Assembly (NCBI GenBank): GCA_041398905.1
Contig: JAWKTV010000021.1
Span: 1-64,000 of the forward strand
Length of the DNA stretch: 64,000 nucleotides
Source: JAWKTV01 sp041398905
GTDB taxonomy: Bacteria; Planctomycetota; Planctomycetia; Planctomycetales; Planctomycetaceae
Direction: 5' to 3'
Both the position numbers and the translations under genes were made by a program. Positions within the stretch are counted from its first letter, which is position 1, and each line of letters begins with the position of its first letter. Under the pieces are notes generated by a model. The model worked only from the letters and a program-made list of their open reading frames with translations, made no database searches and was not told the DNA's origin. Below, piece after piece: positions 18,430 through 28,539 of this stretch.

Positions 18430-19518
18430 TTAGTCGACCACGTCCGCAGGCGGTGGCGGGTTGGTGTTGCCGGGTGTCGTTGGTGCGGGCGGCTTCACGT
18501 AGCCGATGCAAGTCACCTTGAGATCGACGCCAAGGTCGATCCGGTACTCAGCCCCGTTGTTGTAGGGAGTCCAGCCAGCCGTAAACCCTTGGCGGGCCGC
18601 TTCGTTGCGGGCAACCAGATAGGTGTCGTAGCTGTCGCCCCAGACCCGAAAGTCGATGTACTGTGTCTGAGGGTTGAGTTCGCCCAGGGCCCGATTGAAC
18701 AGTGACCGCGGACTGTCGATGTTCTCCGTCGCCTCCCCTTCCCCTTCGCGGTGGTTGACGAGCAGGTCAGGCTGCCCGTCGCCCCCTGTGCGAATTGCCA
18801 GACGCACGTACTTGTCTCCCACCGTCCGCTTATCGAACAGTTCGACCAGCGCCTCGCAATCCAGGCCATTCGGCTTGTTGAGCACCTTCTCGGCCTTGAT
18901 GATGACCTGCTGCGCCTCGGCCTGCAGGGCTGGAATCACCACGGGGTAGATGTAGCCGTCGCGGCAACAGAACACGACCGGCTTGGCCCCCTGCGGAGCC
19001 GGGCGGGGATCCGGCAGGTTGACGACTTTGGTGTCGGCCATCGCTCCCTGCGCCGGCGTCTCGGCCAGGCGAGCCTTGAGGGTGGCGATCATCGCCAACT
19101 GCTGGTTGATCTGTTGTTCGAGTTTCTCGACCGCCGCGCGGCGGGTTTCGACGTCGCTCTTCAGTTTCGCCGGGTCCACCTGTTGTGTCTTCAGCTTCTC
19201 CAGTTCCGCCTTCAGACTGGCGGCCAGCTCCTGTTGTCGCGCGAGCGAGAGCTGGATATCGGGCCTGGCGTCGTCCGCTTTCGCCAGTTGCTCGCGCTGG
19301 GCTTCGAGCAATGCTTCCAGTTCCGCGGACTTCGAGAGCTGCGCCGTGAGTTGCTCCTCACTGATCTCCTGGACGAAGCCCTTGATACGCTCGACCGCCA
19401 TCCCCGAGCTGACCTGCGTGACGATCAGCATGATGATCAGAATGCCGACGACGTTGGTCAACGTGTCGAGCAGCGAGTCCATGCTCGCGCCTGCCGTGGA
19501 GTATTTGCGTCGGGCCAT
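18430..19518 (-). CDS. ExbD/MotB-like protein with coiled coil (partner 2)
   Basis: A 362-residue membrane-anchored protein. Its N-terminus SMDSLLDTLTNVVGILIIML has the ExbD/TolR/MotB form: a short cytoplasmic tail, an Asp (D18) at the start of a single membrane helix, then an exported remainder. A long coiled coil spans about 50-165 (LEALLEAQREQLAKADD onward). The C-terminal domain (PVVFCCRDGYIYPVVIPALQ to YRIDLGVDLKVTCIGY) is not an OmpA peptidoglycan-binding domain that I can recognise. It ends Pro-rich. It lies 80 bases after the paralogue-like gene at 19599-20417 and is probably co-transcribed. Confidence 0.7.
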   Translation of the reverse strand: MARRKYSTAGASMDSLLDTLTNVVGILIIMLIVTQVSSGMAVERIKGFVQEISEEQLTAQLSKSAELEALLEAQREQLAKADDARPDIQLSLARQQELAASLKAELEKLKTQQVDPAKLKSDVETRRAAVEKLEQQINQQLAMIATLKARLAETPAQGAMADTKVVNLPDPRPAPQGAKPVVFCCRDGYIYPVVIPALQAEAQQVIIKAEKVLNKPNGLDCEALVELFDKRTVGDKYVRLAIRTGGDGQPDLLVNHREGEGEATENIDSPRSLFNRALGELNPQTQYIDFRVWGDSYDTYLVARNEAARQGFTAGWTPYNNGAEYRIDLGVDLKVTCIGYVKPPAPTTPGNTNPPPPADVVD

Positions 19519-19598
19519 TTGCCGTTACTGGTGGGCGAGTGCGAATTCATCGCACCGCAGGTTGGGAGCGTGCCAGCGTCGCGGACGGCTCTTGGTGA

Positions 19599-20417
19599 TT
19601 AACGTTTGAAAACTGACAGGTCGATGTTTCCTTGTGAAGGAACGGGCAACTTGCCGTTCTTCGCGTAGCCGTCCGCTGTGTAATGGCTGCGGGCGACGTT
19701 CCGTGCCGAGTTGTACGTGTTGACGCCATCGGGCCTCACCAGAAAGATGATCTGCCCCTTGGGCATCTTCGCGACCCGGGCCAGCAACTGGTGAAAGTCG
19801 CCCCCCTCCTTGTTGAGGTCGCCTGTCCGGATGCGGACCTGCTTCGCCTCGTCCTCGTGCAGCAGCACGACATCGTTGGCGGTGCATTCGACGAAGACCG
19901 GGTCGATATCGACGCCGCTGCCGCCCGGACGAATCTGGACAACGGCTTCCTCCGGCCCGGCCTCGCGCTTCTTGATCTGCGCTTCCAGCTCCTCGATCTC
20001 CTTCGCGAGCAGGACCGGTTCGCCTTCAATCTCGGTGAGCCGCTTTCGCAGCGTGTTCGCCTCGGCCAGCATTCTGGCGTATTCGCTGTTCGCGTCCTCG
20101 CGACCCACCAGCTTGTCCTGATCGTTTTCGAGGGAAGCGATCTCTTCGTTCGCGAGCCGCAACTGCTGCTCGAGCGCCTGCGCTTCGGCGATCAGCCGTT
20201 GCAGATTCTCAAGTTCCGCCTCCTGAGCAGCGACATCGGCCGAGGCCTTGTCAAACGCCGCGGAGCGGTCGACCGTCTCGGTCGACTGCTCACGCCCCAT
20301 CTGCCCGATGACGACCGCGACAATCATCAGCGTCAACGTGCCGATCAGGCACGCGAGGATGCTCAGGAACGGGAAAAGCGAAATCGCTTCGCCCTCATTG
20401 GAGGTGCGGCGGGCCAT
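19599..20417 (-). CDS. ExbD/MotB-like protein with coiled coil (partner 1, no Asp)
   Basis: A 272-residue protein with one N-terminal membrane helix. LFPFLSILACLIGTLTLMIV aligns with the ExbD pattern PFIDVMLVLL, but Ser19 replaces the proton-relay Asp. A coiled coil runs about 55-150 (LENLQRLIAEAQALEQQLRL). The C-terminal domain is PVFVECTANDVVLLHEDEAK to GNIDLSVFKR. It contains RIRTGDLNKEGGDFHQLLAR and GQIIFLVRPDGV, suggestive of the strand-rich periplasmic fold of this group. It lies 111 bases after the channel subunit. It may pair with the Asp-bearing partner. Confidence 0.7.
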   Translation of the reverse strand: MARRTSNEGEAISLFPFLSILACLIGTLTLMIVAVVIGQMGREQSTETVDRSAAFDKASADVAAQEAELENLQRLIAEAQALEQQLRLANEEIASLENDQDKLVGREDANSEYARMLAEANTLRKRLTEIEGEPVLLAKEIEELEAQIKKREAGPEEAVVQIRPGGSGVDIDPVFVECTANDVVLLHEDEAKQVRIRTGDLNKEGGDFHQLLARVAKMPKGQIIFLVRPDGVNTYNSARNVARSHYTADGYAKNGKLPVPSQGNIDLSVFKR

Positions 20418-20528
20418 CTGAGTGGGCTAGAAGATCGTGAGGGGAAATTCGTCGGTCACGAGTGATCATCCGTGATTGGTCGCGTCCTTGCCCGACCTCT
20501 GGGCGGTCGGTTTCAAATCGTTACTCGG

Positions 20529-22067
20529 TTATCTGCCGTTGCCGCCGAAGATGCCCCAGCCGCGTTTCCGCGGAGCGGGCTGCATTTGCACCACGACCTG
20601 CTTCTCGCCCAGCGAACCAAGCACGCGATTCAGCGATTCCAGCCCCTGCTCGAGGCCGGCGAAGTACTGCTGCAGCGACTCGGCGGCCGACTGCATCGAC
20701 TGGGCGATCTCCGTCTGCGTGGTCACCGTCTTCTCACCCAGGTTCGTCATCGTCTCCGACTGGACATCCGCGATCTTCTGCAACCGGGTCGACAATTCGG
20801 CCAGCGACTCTCCCGACTTGCCGATCTGTTTAACGGTCTGCTGGTGTCGGGCCTGCAGTTGCTCATCCGCCTTGCTCCAGCCTTCCTGCACCTGCTTCGA
20901 GAGCTGCTCGCCGATCGTTTCCAGCTTCTTGGACCACGCTTTCAGTTCCGCCTGATGCGGCACAAGGGCGGAGTCGATCGCGGCCTGCAGGGCTTTGGGA
21001 TCGACGCCCGACTTGCTGTCGGTCGCCGGCTTGCCGCCATCGTGCAGTCGCTTGAGCAGGTTCTCGTTGACGTACTCGTCAACCCGGTTGAGCACGTCCT
21101 CTTCGGACTTCTGCATCGAGGTGACGGGGAACATCACGAACATGCTGAAGACCAGCGCGACGAGCGTTGTATCAAACGCCGTCGACAGTCCCCCGGTCAC
21201 TCCGCCCAGCGAATCCTTGAGGGCATTGATGTCAGTCGCGTCGGCGAGGCCGCCCGAGAACCCGCCCACCGCGGCGCTAATGCCGATGACTGTGCCGATG
21301 AACCCGAGGATCGGAATCGCCCAGATGAACACTTTCACCAGCGAGTAGCTGGCACCAACGGCGTTCGCGTCCACGTCCGACTGCACCGACAGCCGGCTGC
21401 CGACGTCGCTGGAGTTCTGCAGCACCTGGTAGTGCTCAAGTCCGCGGCGAACGCGGTTGATGAGGAAACTCTCGCCGTGGCGGACAGGCAGGCCGTCAAT
21501 ATGTCGCGTGAACTTGTCGACCGACTTGACGGTGATCTCTTTCGAGATCTCCTCCGGCAGGAGGTCGAATAGCATCGAGTCCCGCTGCAACGCAAGCTTC
21601 CGGGACTTGAGTACGAGGATCGCTCCCGACCAGCCCAGCAGAAAGACCAGCGCGTACTGCACCCAGCCTCGTTCGAGGAAGAGCGCTCCAAAGTACGTGT
21701 TCTTCAAGACGAACGCGATCGCATAGAAGGCCACCGTAAACGCCAGCCCACCGCCGAGGCTGAGCCAGGGGCTGACTTCGGTCGCGTCGGCGAACTCCTC
21801 CGTCGCCGCAGGTCGGGGAGCAGCCGTTGTGCGAATCCCCGGCTGCGCTGCGGGACTCGGCCCGCTGGGAGTGGTTGCAGGCTTGCCTGCTGGCAGATCA
21901 TCGGTCCGGATCTGGAACCCCAGGTCGGTCGGCGGCGACTGCACCCGGCTGGGAGATTCGATGGTCTGCGTGGTGTGGCAGTAGGGGCAGCGGACCTTCT
22001 GGCCCGCCAGCTCGTCCTTGACCCTTCAGCTTCTTTCACAACTGGAGCAGCGAAATTCAAAGTACAT
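20529..22067 (-). CDS. MotA/TolQ/ExbB proton channel family protein with N-terminal zinc ribbon
   Basis: About 512 residues from the ATG at 22067. It starts MYFEFRCSSCE, then a short garbled stretch with an in-frame TGA (22026-22028), then KDELAGQKVRCPYCHTTQT: a CxxC...CxxC zinc ribbon. The two halves share a frame, and the garbled codons are explained by one lost A and one gained G. After a Pro/Ala linker come membrane helices at about 101-121, 134-154, 243-266 (IPILGFIGTVIGISAAVGG) and 292-315 (TAFDTTLVALVFSMFVMFPV), the MotA/TolQ/ExbB core. A helical tail of about 170 residues ends in MQPAPRKRGWGIFGG. It is first of three co-directional genes. Confidence 0.82.
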
Positions 22068-22327
22068 GGCGTTATCCGGGCGAGTCTGTCGTCTGAGTAG
22101 CCAGCCCACACAGGGGCTTCGGTGACGACAATCGATTGCCGACTTCGATCCGGTTGGCCATCTTTGAGACCTGACGGCCGGTTGATTGACATTGCAGCGA
22201 AGTCGGCGAGGTGCCTGCGGTCGCGAGACACGGGTGGTCTGGATGATCGCCGACTGGTCAATGGCATTGATCCGCCAAAGATGCGAGTCCCGCCGCCCCC
22301 GCAACCTCTACCCGGACGGACCCCGAC

Positions 22328-23641
22328 ATGTCTCACCTTCCCGCAGACCTCGCACAGGCCCCGCTCGAAACCGCTGACGACGTTCGGCGGATCATGCGAT
22401 TCCTCGATCTGCAGGGAACGTTTTACTTTCCCACGCTGCCGAACGGCTTGTTCAGCGCCGCCGCGGCGACGCACGACGATTTTCAGCACACCGGCTACGA
22501 CAGCATCTGGGTCCGCGACAACGTTCATATCGCCTACGCACAGATGGTGCTCGGCAACGAACTGGCAGCCGTGCGAACCGTCACCGCGCTGCTGGCGTTT
22601 CAGTCGCGGCAACGCGCCGCTGTGGACGCCCTGCTTGACGGTCGGACCGACCCGGCCGATCCGATGCGCCGCCCGCACATCCGATTCGATGGCAAGACCC
22701 TCGACACGCTGCCGGAGAAATGGGCACACGCCCAAAACGACGCCCTGGGCTACCTCATCTGGCTTGCCAGTCAGCTCATTCAGCGGGGCAGCCTGGTGCC
22801 GGACGCCGACCAGTTACGGACCCTCGCGGACCTCGTGCATGTGCTGCGGCGGGTCGAATACTGGCAGGACGAAGACAGCGGACACTGGGAAGAAACCCGC
22901 AAGATCGAGGCGAGCAGTATTGGCGCGGTCGTTGCCGGGCTGCATGAGTTTCAGGTGGTGTGCGAAGACGACCGCTGGGGCGAGATCCTGCGGGGGCTTT
23001 CGCGGCCAATCACGAGTGAGTTGCTGGAGGAACTCGTCACGCGCGGTGAACTGGCGCTGCAGGAAATCCTGCCCTGGGAGTGTCGACAGCCTGACCCGCT
23101 GCAGAACCGGCAGTACGATGCGGCTCTGCTGTTTCTCATCGACCCGCTGAACATCGTGGACGACGACACGGCGAATGAGATCGTCGCGGGAGTGCGAACG
23201 CACTTGATGGGTGAGCATGGGATACGCAGGTATCTGGGAGACTCGTATTGGTGCGCGGACTACCGCACCCTGCTCTCCGCCGAGACACGCACCACCGACT
23301 TCAGCGACGATACCTCTTCGCGTGACGCTCTGCTGAAGCCGGGAGAGGAGGCCCAGTGGTGTATCTTCGACCCCATCCTTTCGGTCATCTTTGGTGAACG
23401 ATTCCAGATGGGCGGAGCCCCCGCGGATATCGAGCAGCAGCGGCTGCATCTCCGCCGCAGCCTGTCGCAGCTCACGCCTCCCGACTCGCCGTTCGGTCCG
23501 TATCGTTGTCCCGAAAGCTACTTCCTGGAACGCGGGCGGTTCACCCCCAACGACATCACTCCTCTGTTGTGGACGCAGGCGAATCTGCTGCGGGCGCTGG
23601 CGATGATGGAGCAGAGCCTGATGGAGGACGAGCCGGCGTGA
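22328..23641 (+). CDS. GH15 / phosphorylase-kinase-like alpha-toroid protein
   Basis: A 437-residue protein resembling glycoside hydrolase family 15 and the phosphorylase kinase alpha/beta subunits. Motifs fitting an (alpha/alpha)6 barrel are HDDFQHTGYDSIWVRDNVHI, EKWAHAQNDALGYLIWLASQ, and a late QAQWC-like EEAQWCIFDPILSV. There is no signal peptide, so it is probably cytoplasmic. Whether it hydrolyses glucans is uncertain; I see possible acidic residues in the W-A-x-A-Q-N-D loop. It is divergent from the ExbB-like gene across 260 bases. The frame is intact. Confidence 0.8.
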   Translation: MSHLPADLAQAPLETADDVRRIMRFLDLQGTFYFPTLPNGLFSAAAATHDDFQHTGYDSIWVRDNVHIAYAQMVLGNELAAVRTVTALLAFQSRQRAAVDALLDGRTDPADPMRRPHIRFDGKTLDTLPEKWAHAQNDALGYLIWLASQLIQRGSLVPDADQLRTLADLVHVLRRVEYWQDEDSGHWEETRKIEASSIGAVVAGLHEFQVVCEDDRWGEILRGLSRPITSELLEELVTRGELALQEILPWECRQPDPLQNRQYDAALLFLIDPLNIVDDDTANEIVAGVRTHLMGEHGIRRYLGDSYWCADYRTLLSAETRTTDFSDDTSSRDALLKPGEEAQWCIFDPILSVIFGERFQMGGAPADIEQQRLHLRRSLSQLTPPDSPFGPYRCPESYFLERGRFTPNDITPLLWTQANLLRALAMMEQSLMEDEPA

Positions 23642-24128
23642 AGCGGCTCTCACGCGCCGAGCGGGTGCCACGTCTGGCGACATGTTGCGTTGTGGCATCA
23701 CAATTGCTGCTGAAATACAACATCGACGAATCGCCCGCCACATGCCCTCAATTCAGGGGCACGAGAAAGGTTTGTTCAATGGTCTGAACAACCTGTTGTT
23801 GACAGGTCGTTCAATCATGTGAACCCTCTCGCGCGGTCGGCTGCGCAGGTCAAACTGCGCGCGATGATTATGAATTGCTCGAAGCCCCGCCCGGGCTTCG
23901 CCTTTCGACGTGCGCTACGTCCACGACCGGCTCGGGAGACCGCCCGGCGGCATCGCGCCTGCTGAGTGGTAATGCAGCAGTAATGACCCGCTGGGCGTCA
24001 GATCAGTGATCTCCGCCAGAACAGCCGGTGCGCCAGAGGAGTGTCCTCCGCTCACAGGTGCCAGTGCGGTGACGGGACCTGCGAACGTGGACTCAAACGC
24101 TACCAGATTTACACAAGGGGACTCACTG
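23642..24128. other. 487-base intergenic region with inverted repeats
   Basis: No convincing gene. It contains TTGTTCA (23772-23778) facing TGAACAA (23785-23791). About 35 bases on, GTTCA (23809-23813) faces TGAAC (23820-23824). A TTGACA box lies between them (23799-23804). An 8-bp hairpin CGAAGCCC/GGGCTTCG lies at 23880-23900. These could be operator or terminator elements around the pseudopilin gene's promoter. Confidence 0.4.
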
Positions 24129-24467
24129 ATGTTGCGCGCACTTCTCTCTGACGAACAAGGGTTCGTCGTCTCAGCCGAACTCGTCTTGATCGCGACGCTG
24201 CTCGTCATTGGCCTGATCGTCGGCCTGTCCGAGGTCCAGCACGCGATCAACGCCGAGCTGAACGATGTCGGCGACGCGATCGGTAAGCTCAATCAGAGCT
24301 ACCGTTACTCCGGCTTCTCGAAGCGCAAAGGAATGGGCTTCGCGTCCTTCACCCGTGGTTCCAGCTTCGCCGACACGATGGACGAATGTGACATGAACCA
24401 GTGCCAGATCGACTGCGATCCTCCGGTCGCCGAAGGTCCGAAGTACGGCGGCGGCTACGGCGACTGA
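24129..24467 (+). CDS. Pseudopilin/Flp-like small membrane protein
   Basis: A 112-residue protein from the ATG at 24129, preceded by AAGGGG. The N-terminus MLRALLSDEQGFVVSAELVL looks like a short prepilin leader followed by a long hydrophobic helix (VLIATLLVIGLIVGLSEVQHA, about 18-40) with a Glu near +5. That is the layout of Flp/TadE-type pilins and class III signal peptides. The C-terminus is polar and contains the three-cysteine segment DECDMNQCQIDCDPP, then a Gly/Tyr tail. No tad assembly genes are nearby. It has its own terminator. Confidence 0.65.
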   Translation: MLRALLSDEQGFVVSAELVLIATLLVIGLIVGLSEVQHAINAELNDVGDAIGKLNQSYRYSGFSKRKGMGFASFTRGSSFADTMDECDMNQCQIDCDPPVAEGPKYGGGYGD

Positions 24468-24494
24468 TCCTCGCCAGACCGTGTGAAATCAACA

Positions 24495-24532
24495 GCAAGG
24501 CCGGCCGGAGACTCGTCTCCGACCGGCCTTGC
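24495..24532 (+). terminator. Rho-independent-like terminator
   Basis: An 18-bp stem with one mismatch (GCAAGGCCGGCCGGAGAC with GTCTCCGACCGGCCTTGC) and a 2-base TC gap, 27 bases after the pseudopilin stop. Confidence 0.65.
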
Positions 24533-24629
24533 GACGTTTAACACTTGATACGAAGCGACTCTGCCGCGTCGAACACTCGCCTGCCTGAAGCATCATTCGG
24601 ACTTTTGCGGTGCCGCCGCCCCGAGGTAC

Positions 24630-24833
24630 TCAAACCGCGGGACGGCCCGTCCGTCGACCTGCACGCTCGACGAACATCGCCAGCGGGCGTACCCACAGGC
24701 CACGCTCACCGTACTCGGGTCGATAAACGACGAGATCTTCGTCGGTCTCGCTGTGCCGCGCGACACCGAGGACCGTGTACTCGTTGCCCTTGTAGTGCCG
24801 GTAACGGCCGGTTGGGAGAGGCTCCGCAGGCAT
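24630..24833 (-). CDS. DUF1653 domain-containing protein
   Basis: A 67-residue protein whose GRYRHYKGNEYTVLGVARHS, ETDEDLVVYRPEYGERGLWV and RPLAMF motifs are those of DUF1653, a small beta-rich family of unknown function. The ATG at 24833 overlaps the TGA stop of the upstream M3 peptidase (TGATG), implying translational coupling. The GTG at 24836 is a possible alternative start. The C-terminus ends in a basic tail (ERAGRRTGRPAV). Confidence 0.85.
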   Translation of the reverse strand: MPAEPLPTGRYRHYKGNEYTVLGVARHSETDEDLVVYRPEYGERGLWVRPLAMFVERAGRRTGRPAV

Positions 24834-26639
24834 CACAGTTCACCACACAGGTTGACGAACTCGTCGACCCGCTGTTCGACAATATCAAGACTCTTGTTCC
24901 AGAAGTCGGGCCGGCGCAGGTCCTGCCCGATGGTCGAGAGCACGGCATCCTCGGCGCTCATGCAGCCGGTCGCCAGCAGCAGGTCGCAGTACTTGCGGCT
25001 GAACTCGGGCCCAGCCTCGCGGGCCATCGCGTACACCCCCTGCGAGAGCAGAAAGCCGAATGTGTAGGGAAAGTTGTAGAAGGGCCAGCCGCCAATATAG
25101 AAGTGCAGCTTGCTGACCCAGAAGCCCGGGTAGTAGCCGTCGTCCGCGAGTCCGCCGAGGTAGGCTGCCTGCTGGGCTTCGCGCATCAGCTCGTAGAATC
25201 GCTCGGTCGAAAGTTCACCCGCGTGTCGCTCCTGGTGGTAACGGTCCTCGAACAGGAACCGGCAGTGGATGTTCATCAGGAACGACACACCGTCGGCGCA
25301 CATGTTGTCGAGGATCGAGAGCTTCTCGTACACGGTCGGCGCGTCGGCCAATCGGCGGTCATTGACCACCGCCTCCGCGAACGTCGACGCCGTCTCCGCC
25401 AGGTTCATCGGGTAATCCCTCAGGAACGCCGGCTGCTGCCGGAGCACGTACGAGTGGTACGCGTGCCCCAGCTCATGCGCGAGCGTCGACATGCTGTCGG
25501 CCGAGCCGGTGAAGGTCATGAAGATGCGGCTCTGGGCTTTCGTCGGCAGGCCGGTACAGAAACCTCCCTGACGCTTGCCGGAGCGGTTCTCGGCCTCGAC
25601 CCAGCCGTCCCGCATCGCCCGCTCGGAGAAGTCGCCGAGATCACTGCTGAACTCGCTCAGCGTCTTCGAGACGGTGCCGCACGCTTCCTCCCAGCTCAGC
25701 TCCGCGCCGCCGCTCACTCGTTGCCCGGGGGGCAGCGGGATCGGCGCCTGGGTGTCGAACCAGCTCAGCTTCTCCAGCCCCAGCAACTTCGCCTTCGCGT
25801 CGAAATAGCGGAGCAGGCAACTCTTGCGATCGGTAATCGTGCCCCACATCGTGTCGAGCGTTTGCCGCGACATGCGATTGAGCTGCAACGGCACTGCGAG
25901 GTGATCCACCCCCAATCGCTTGTACCGGGTCAGCCGCGCCCCGGAAATGTGATTGAGCGCATCGGCGCAGGTGTCCGCGATGCCGTCCCAGGCCTTCGAA
26001 GCCGCGTAGAAATTGTTACGGCGGACGCTACGTTCCGGCGAATCATACTGCACCTGCCCGGGCGACTTCTCAACCAGTTCGCCCCGCTCCATCAGGGTGA
26101 TGCAACCCGCCCGACAGCCGATCGTACAGTCGCGACCAGGCTTGCAGGCCATCGACCGCGAGGTCGGCCGCGAGCAGTTCCTGCCCCTTCGGGAGCCGCA
26201 GCCCGGCGGCGCGCTGCCGCTCCTGAAGATAAAACAGAATGCTCTTGAGGTCCGAGTCTTGCTCGACGATCGTCTCCAACCGTTGCGCGTCAAGTTCCTT
26301 CAGGCCAAACTCGACGCTCGTCAGTGCCTGCTGCCAGAGAGGATCAAAGGAAGACAGGGTGCCTTCGATTCGCTGGAACGTCTTATTGCCGGCGTCGTCC
26401 GCCGCATGGCAGCCCACGAACGCGCACAGGTCTTCGTACCGTGACTGAACCGCCGCCATCCGCGTCAGGAATGCCGACCACGTATCCGGCGCCACGTCGA
26501 AGGCCGGAAGTGCCTCGGAGTCTTCGGCGAGCTGCTTCAGGTCGGCCTCGACCCCTTTGAGCAGCGCCGAGAACTGTTCGGTCTCGGGACGAGGATAGAG
26601 CGAGTCGAGATCCCAATTCTCCGGGTATTGCTTACTCAT
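24833..26639 (-). CDS. pepF: M3 family oligoendopeptidase, PepF-like (one frameshift)
   Basis: A zinc oligopeptidase of about 600 residues, presumably cytoplasmic, cleaving short peptides. The start MSKQYPENWDLDSLYP (ATG at 26639) is typical. The helical N-terminal oligopeptidase F domain leads into the catalytic domain with STLAHELGHAYH, the HExxH zinc site, followed by the downstream glutamate region (NLAETASTFAEAVV). The C-terminal KSLDIVEQRVDEFVNLCGEL is normal. One frameshift near 26115 separates the halves; conserved reading continues on both sides (LYDRLSGG, then LMERGELVEKSPGQVQYDSP). It is coupled to the DUF1653 gene. Confidence 0.9.
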
Positions 26640-26973
26640 CGGCGGCTGCGGGCGGAAGGAGTCAGGACATGTCGACCGCCGCTGTTGCGGGCCGCGGGGA
26701 CAGGCTGTCTCGAGGAATGTTGATTGGTTATGGCGGCATCCTAGCGGACGTCGCACTGGTCCGCACAGCGAACCGAAACGCGTCCCGCTACCGACGAACT
26801 GGCTCGAACAAGTCGCTCCGGCGGATGGTCCAGGCGACTGCCTTGCTGTCGACTTGAAGTCCGATCGAGATGCGTCGATGATTCCCCGCACCATCTCGGC
26901 CCGTCCGGGTAAGTTCACGCGACTCGGCACCAACCGCGTCATCGCTCCGCCGCGAGCCTCTCCGCGATCCAGC

Positions 26974-28539
26974 ATGCATCCATTCGATCTCGCGACAATT
27001 GTCGTCTATCTGCTGTCGATCATCGGACTCGGCATGCTGTTCGGCCGGCATCAATCGCGACAGGAGTTCTTCAACGCCAGTGGTTCGATGGGCTGGCTCG
27101 CCGTTGGCCTGAGTGTGATGGCGACGCTGTTTTCCTCCAACAGCTTCGTCTTCTATCCCGCCGCCGTCTTTGGCGACAACCTCCGCATTGCGATGACGCT
27201 CGTCGCCCTGTCGCTGATGACCCCGGTGGTGATGTACGTCTTCATCCCGGTTTACACGCGACTGCGGGTCGCGACCGCCTATGAGTACCTCGAGAAGCGG
27301 TTCCACCTGTCGATTCGGCTCCTCGCCAGCGGTCTGTTCATCCTGCTCCGGATCGGCTGGATGGCCTCAGCGACCTACGCGGCGGCGGTCGTCGTCTCCA
27401 GCGCCACCGGCTGGCCCCTTGTCTCGGTCATCATCGGCATCGGAGCCGTCTCGGTCTTCTACACCATGTTCGGCGGACTCCGGGCGGTGATGTGGACCGA
27501 CGTCATTCAGTTCGGTGTTTTCGCGGCGACCATCGTCGCCACGCTGGTGCTCGTGATGAGCACCACGGGCCTCTCGTTGCCGGAGATGTCGCGAACCTAC
27601 TTCGAGCGCGGCGATCATCTGCTGGTCGACTTCGCCCCGTCGATGACTCTCAAATACGGCAGTTGGGCGATCGTGTTGGGGCTGTTCCTCGAAGGACTCT
27701 CCGCCTTCGGAGCGGATCAGGTGGCGGTGCAGCGCTACCTTTCCGCCACGTCCGAGAAAACATCACAACGGTGAGCGCTCCTCAATATCATCGCGATCTG
27801 GTTCGTGCTGCCGGGGTTGATGATGATCGGTGTCGGTTTGTACGCCTACTACGTCAGCCATCCGCAGGAGCTGGGGGAGGAGTCCCTCGCCGCGGTCTTC
27901 GCCAATGACCTCGATCACAAGGTCGCCGATCGTGCCATGCCGCTGTTCGCGAAGACTCACTTCCCGCCCGGCATGATGGGGTTGTTCCTCGCCGCCCTGC
28001 TGGCGGCGATCATGTCCAGTATCGACTCCGGTATCCACAGCGTCACCACCGCGATGATCGTCGACTTTCGCGATCGGCTGTTCCCGCGGCTGCGACCCGA
28101 AGACGAGGCCCAGGACGTTTGGCTGATTCGTTGCATTCTCCTGGGAGTCGGAGCGACGGCCATTACACTCGCATGCTTCGTCGGGCCGCTCGGCAGCGTC
28201 TTTGACATCGCCAAAAAGCTCACGGGCGCGTTCGGCGCGCCGCTCCTGGGAATCTTCGTTCTCGCGTTATTCTCCCGGCGGGCCGAGTGGGTGGGCGTGC
28301 TCGTCAGCGGCGTCGTCAGCACCCTTGTCACCCTCTGGCTGATGTACACGCAGGACTGGTTCTCGATGTGGTACTGGCCGATCGGCTTCACGATGACCGT
28401 CGGCCTGGGCTGGCTCTTCAGCCTGCTGATGCCGCAGCGGCCGACGGAGTTCACCTACCTGCAGTTGATGCGGCGCCCGCTGCCGCACCACGATACAGCG
28501 CATCCAAGTCCCGGCGATGGTTCCGCGAGCCAACCATGA
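26974..28539 (+). CDS. Sodium:solute symporter family protein (in-frame stop)
   Basis: An SSS-family transporter of about 521 residues with 13 or so hydrophobic helices, starting MHPFDLATIVVYLLSIIGLG at 26974. Typical segments are MGWLAVGLSVMATLFSSNSF, GMMGLFLAALLAAIMSSIDS and FGAPLLGIFVLALFSRRAEW. An in-frame TGA at 27772-27774 falls between TSEKTSQR and ALLNIIAIWFVLP, where relatives usually have Ser; TCA to TGA would explain it. The reading on both sides is in the same frame. The stop overlaps the next gene by ATGA, so uptake is probably tied to the amidase that follows. The substrate is unknown. Confidence 0.85.

Noticed and set aside
18430..22067. Zorya anti-phage system
   Set aside because: The channel subunit resembles ZorA in outline, but neither partner has a recognisable OmpA-like peptidoglycan domain. 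There is no ZorC, ZorD or ZorE nearby, and the neighbours are housekeeping genes.
27772..27774. TGA recoding as selenocysteine or as a sense codon
   Set aside because: No SECIS-like hairpin follows, the position is not a Cys/Sec site, and TGA serves as a normal stop in other genes here.
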